A stretch of DNA of 35,154 bases from an uncultured Acidobacteriota bacterium (lineage in GTDB: Bacteria; Acidobacteriota; Blastocatellia; Pyrinomonadales; Pyrinomonadaceae): positions 1-35,154 of the forward strand of contig CADEGD010000018.1 of the NCBI GenBank assembly GCA_902826795.1, in the 5' to 3' direction. This document shows positions 35,147 through 35,154 of this stretch, one piece after another. Made by a program: the position numbers and the translations under genes. The stretch's first letter is position 1. Every line of letters starts with the position of its first letter. The notes beneath the pieces were generated by a model. That model was not told where the DNA came from. It searched no databases and worked only from the letters and a program-made list of their open reading frames with translations.

Positions 35147-35154
35147 TGTTGAAT

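Overview
The window looks like a chromosome segment of a soil-type Acidobacteriota, probably class Blastocatellia (Pyrinomonadaceae or a relative). The main clue is three large secreted proteins that end in the FDGDGKTDxAVYRPSTGxWY type of VCBS/FG-GAP repeat, which is very common in that group. A Gram-negative type IV pilus secretin operon, moderately GC-rich coding sequence and a REP-like palindrome inside a gene agree with this. The taxonomic call is inference; no rRNA or marker gene is present.

Region 1 (1-14.6 kb) is a reductive pyrimidine degradation locus. It encodes the two subunits of NAD(P)H-dependent dihydropyrimidine dehydrogenase (preT, preA), dihydropyrimidinase (hydA), a beta-ureidopropionase of the nitrilase superfamily, an NCS1 nucleobase/hydantoin transporter and an APC permease. 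Around these sit a Rid-family protein, a DinB-like protein and a divergent GTP cyclohydrolase II homologue. Uracil or thymine would be imported, reduced, ring-opened and decarbamoylated to beta-alanine or beta-aminoisobutyrate. The slot where a beta-alanine transaminase is expected holds a fusion of a hydroxylysine-kinase-like domain and a phospho-lyase-like class III PLP domain. A BrnT/BrnA toxin-antitoxin module with its own promoter is wedged between preT and preA. A DUF4394 secreted protein lies on the opposite strand inside the region.

Region 2 (14.6-18.2 kb) holds a divergent pair, an ACAD10/11-type kinase and an ACAD11-type acyl-CoA dehydrogenase. Together they look like a split version of the animal enzyme that activates 4-hydroxyacyl-CoA by phosphorylation. 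The kinase gene carries an in-frame palindromic element. A MNT nucleotidyltransferase/HEPN pair and a small membrane protein follow.

Region 3 (18.2-23.8 kb) is a pilMNOPQ operon with a promoter-bearing leader of about 390 bp. It ends at a strong hairpin shared with the convergent gene.

Region 4 (23.8-35.1 kb, minus strand) has three separately promoted genes for secreted proteins. They are a choice-of-anchor-V-like protein with a CxxCH motif, an S8 serine peptidase with two P domains, and an M36 fungalysin-type metallopeptidase. All three end in a module of exactly six VCBS repeats.

The strongest candidates for new biology are the two neighbouring kinase-plus-eliminating-enzyme systems next to pyrimidine catabolism, the GCHII homologue with an altered catalytic tyrosine, the toxin-antitoxin module controlling access to preA, and the coding palindromic element.
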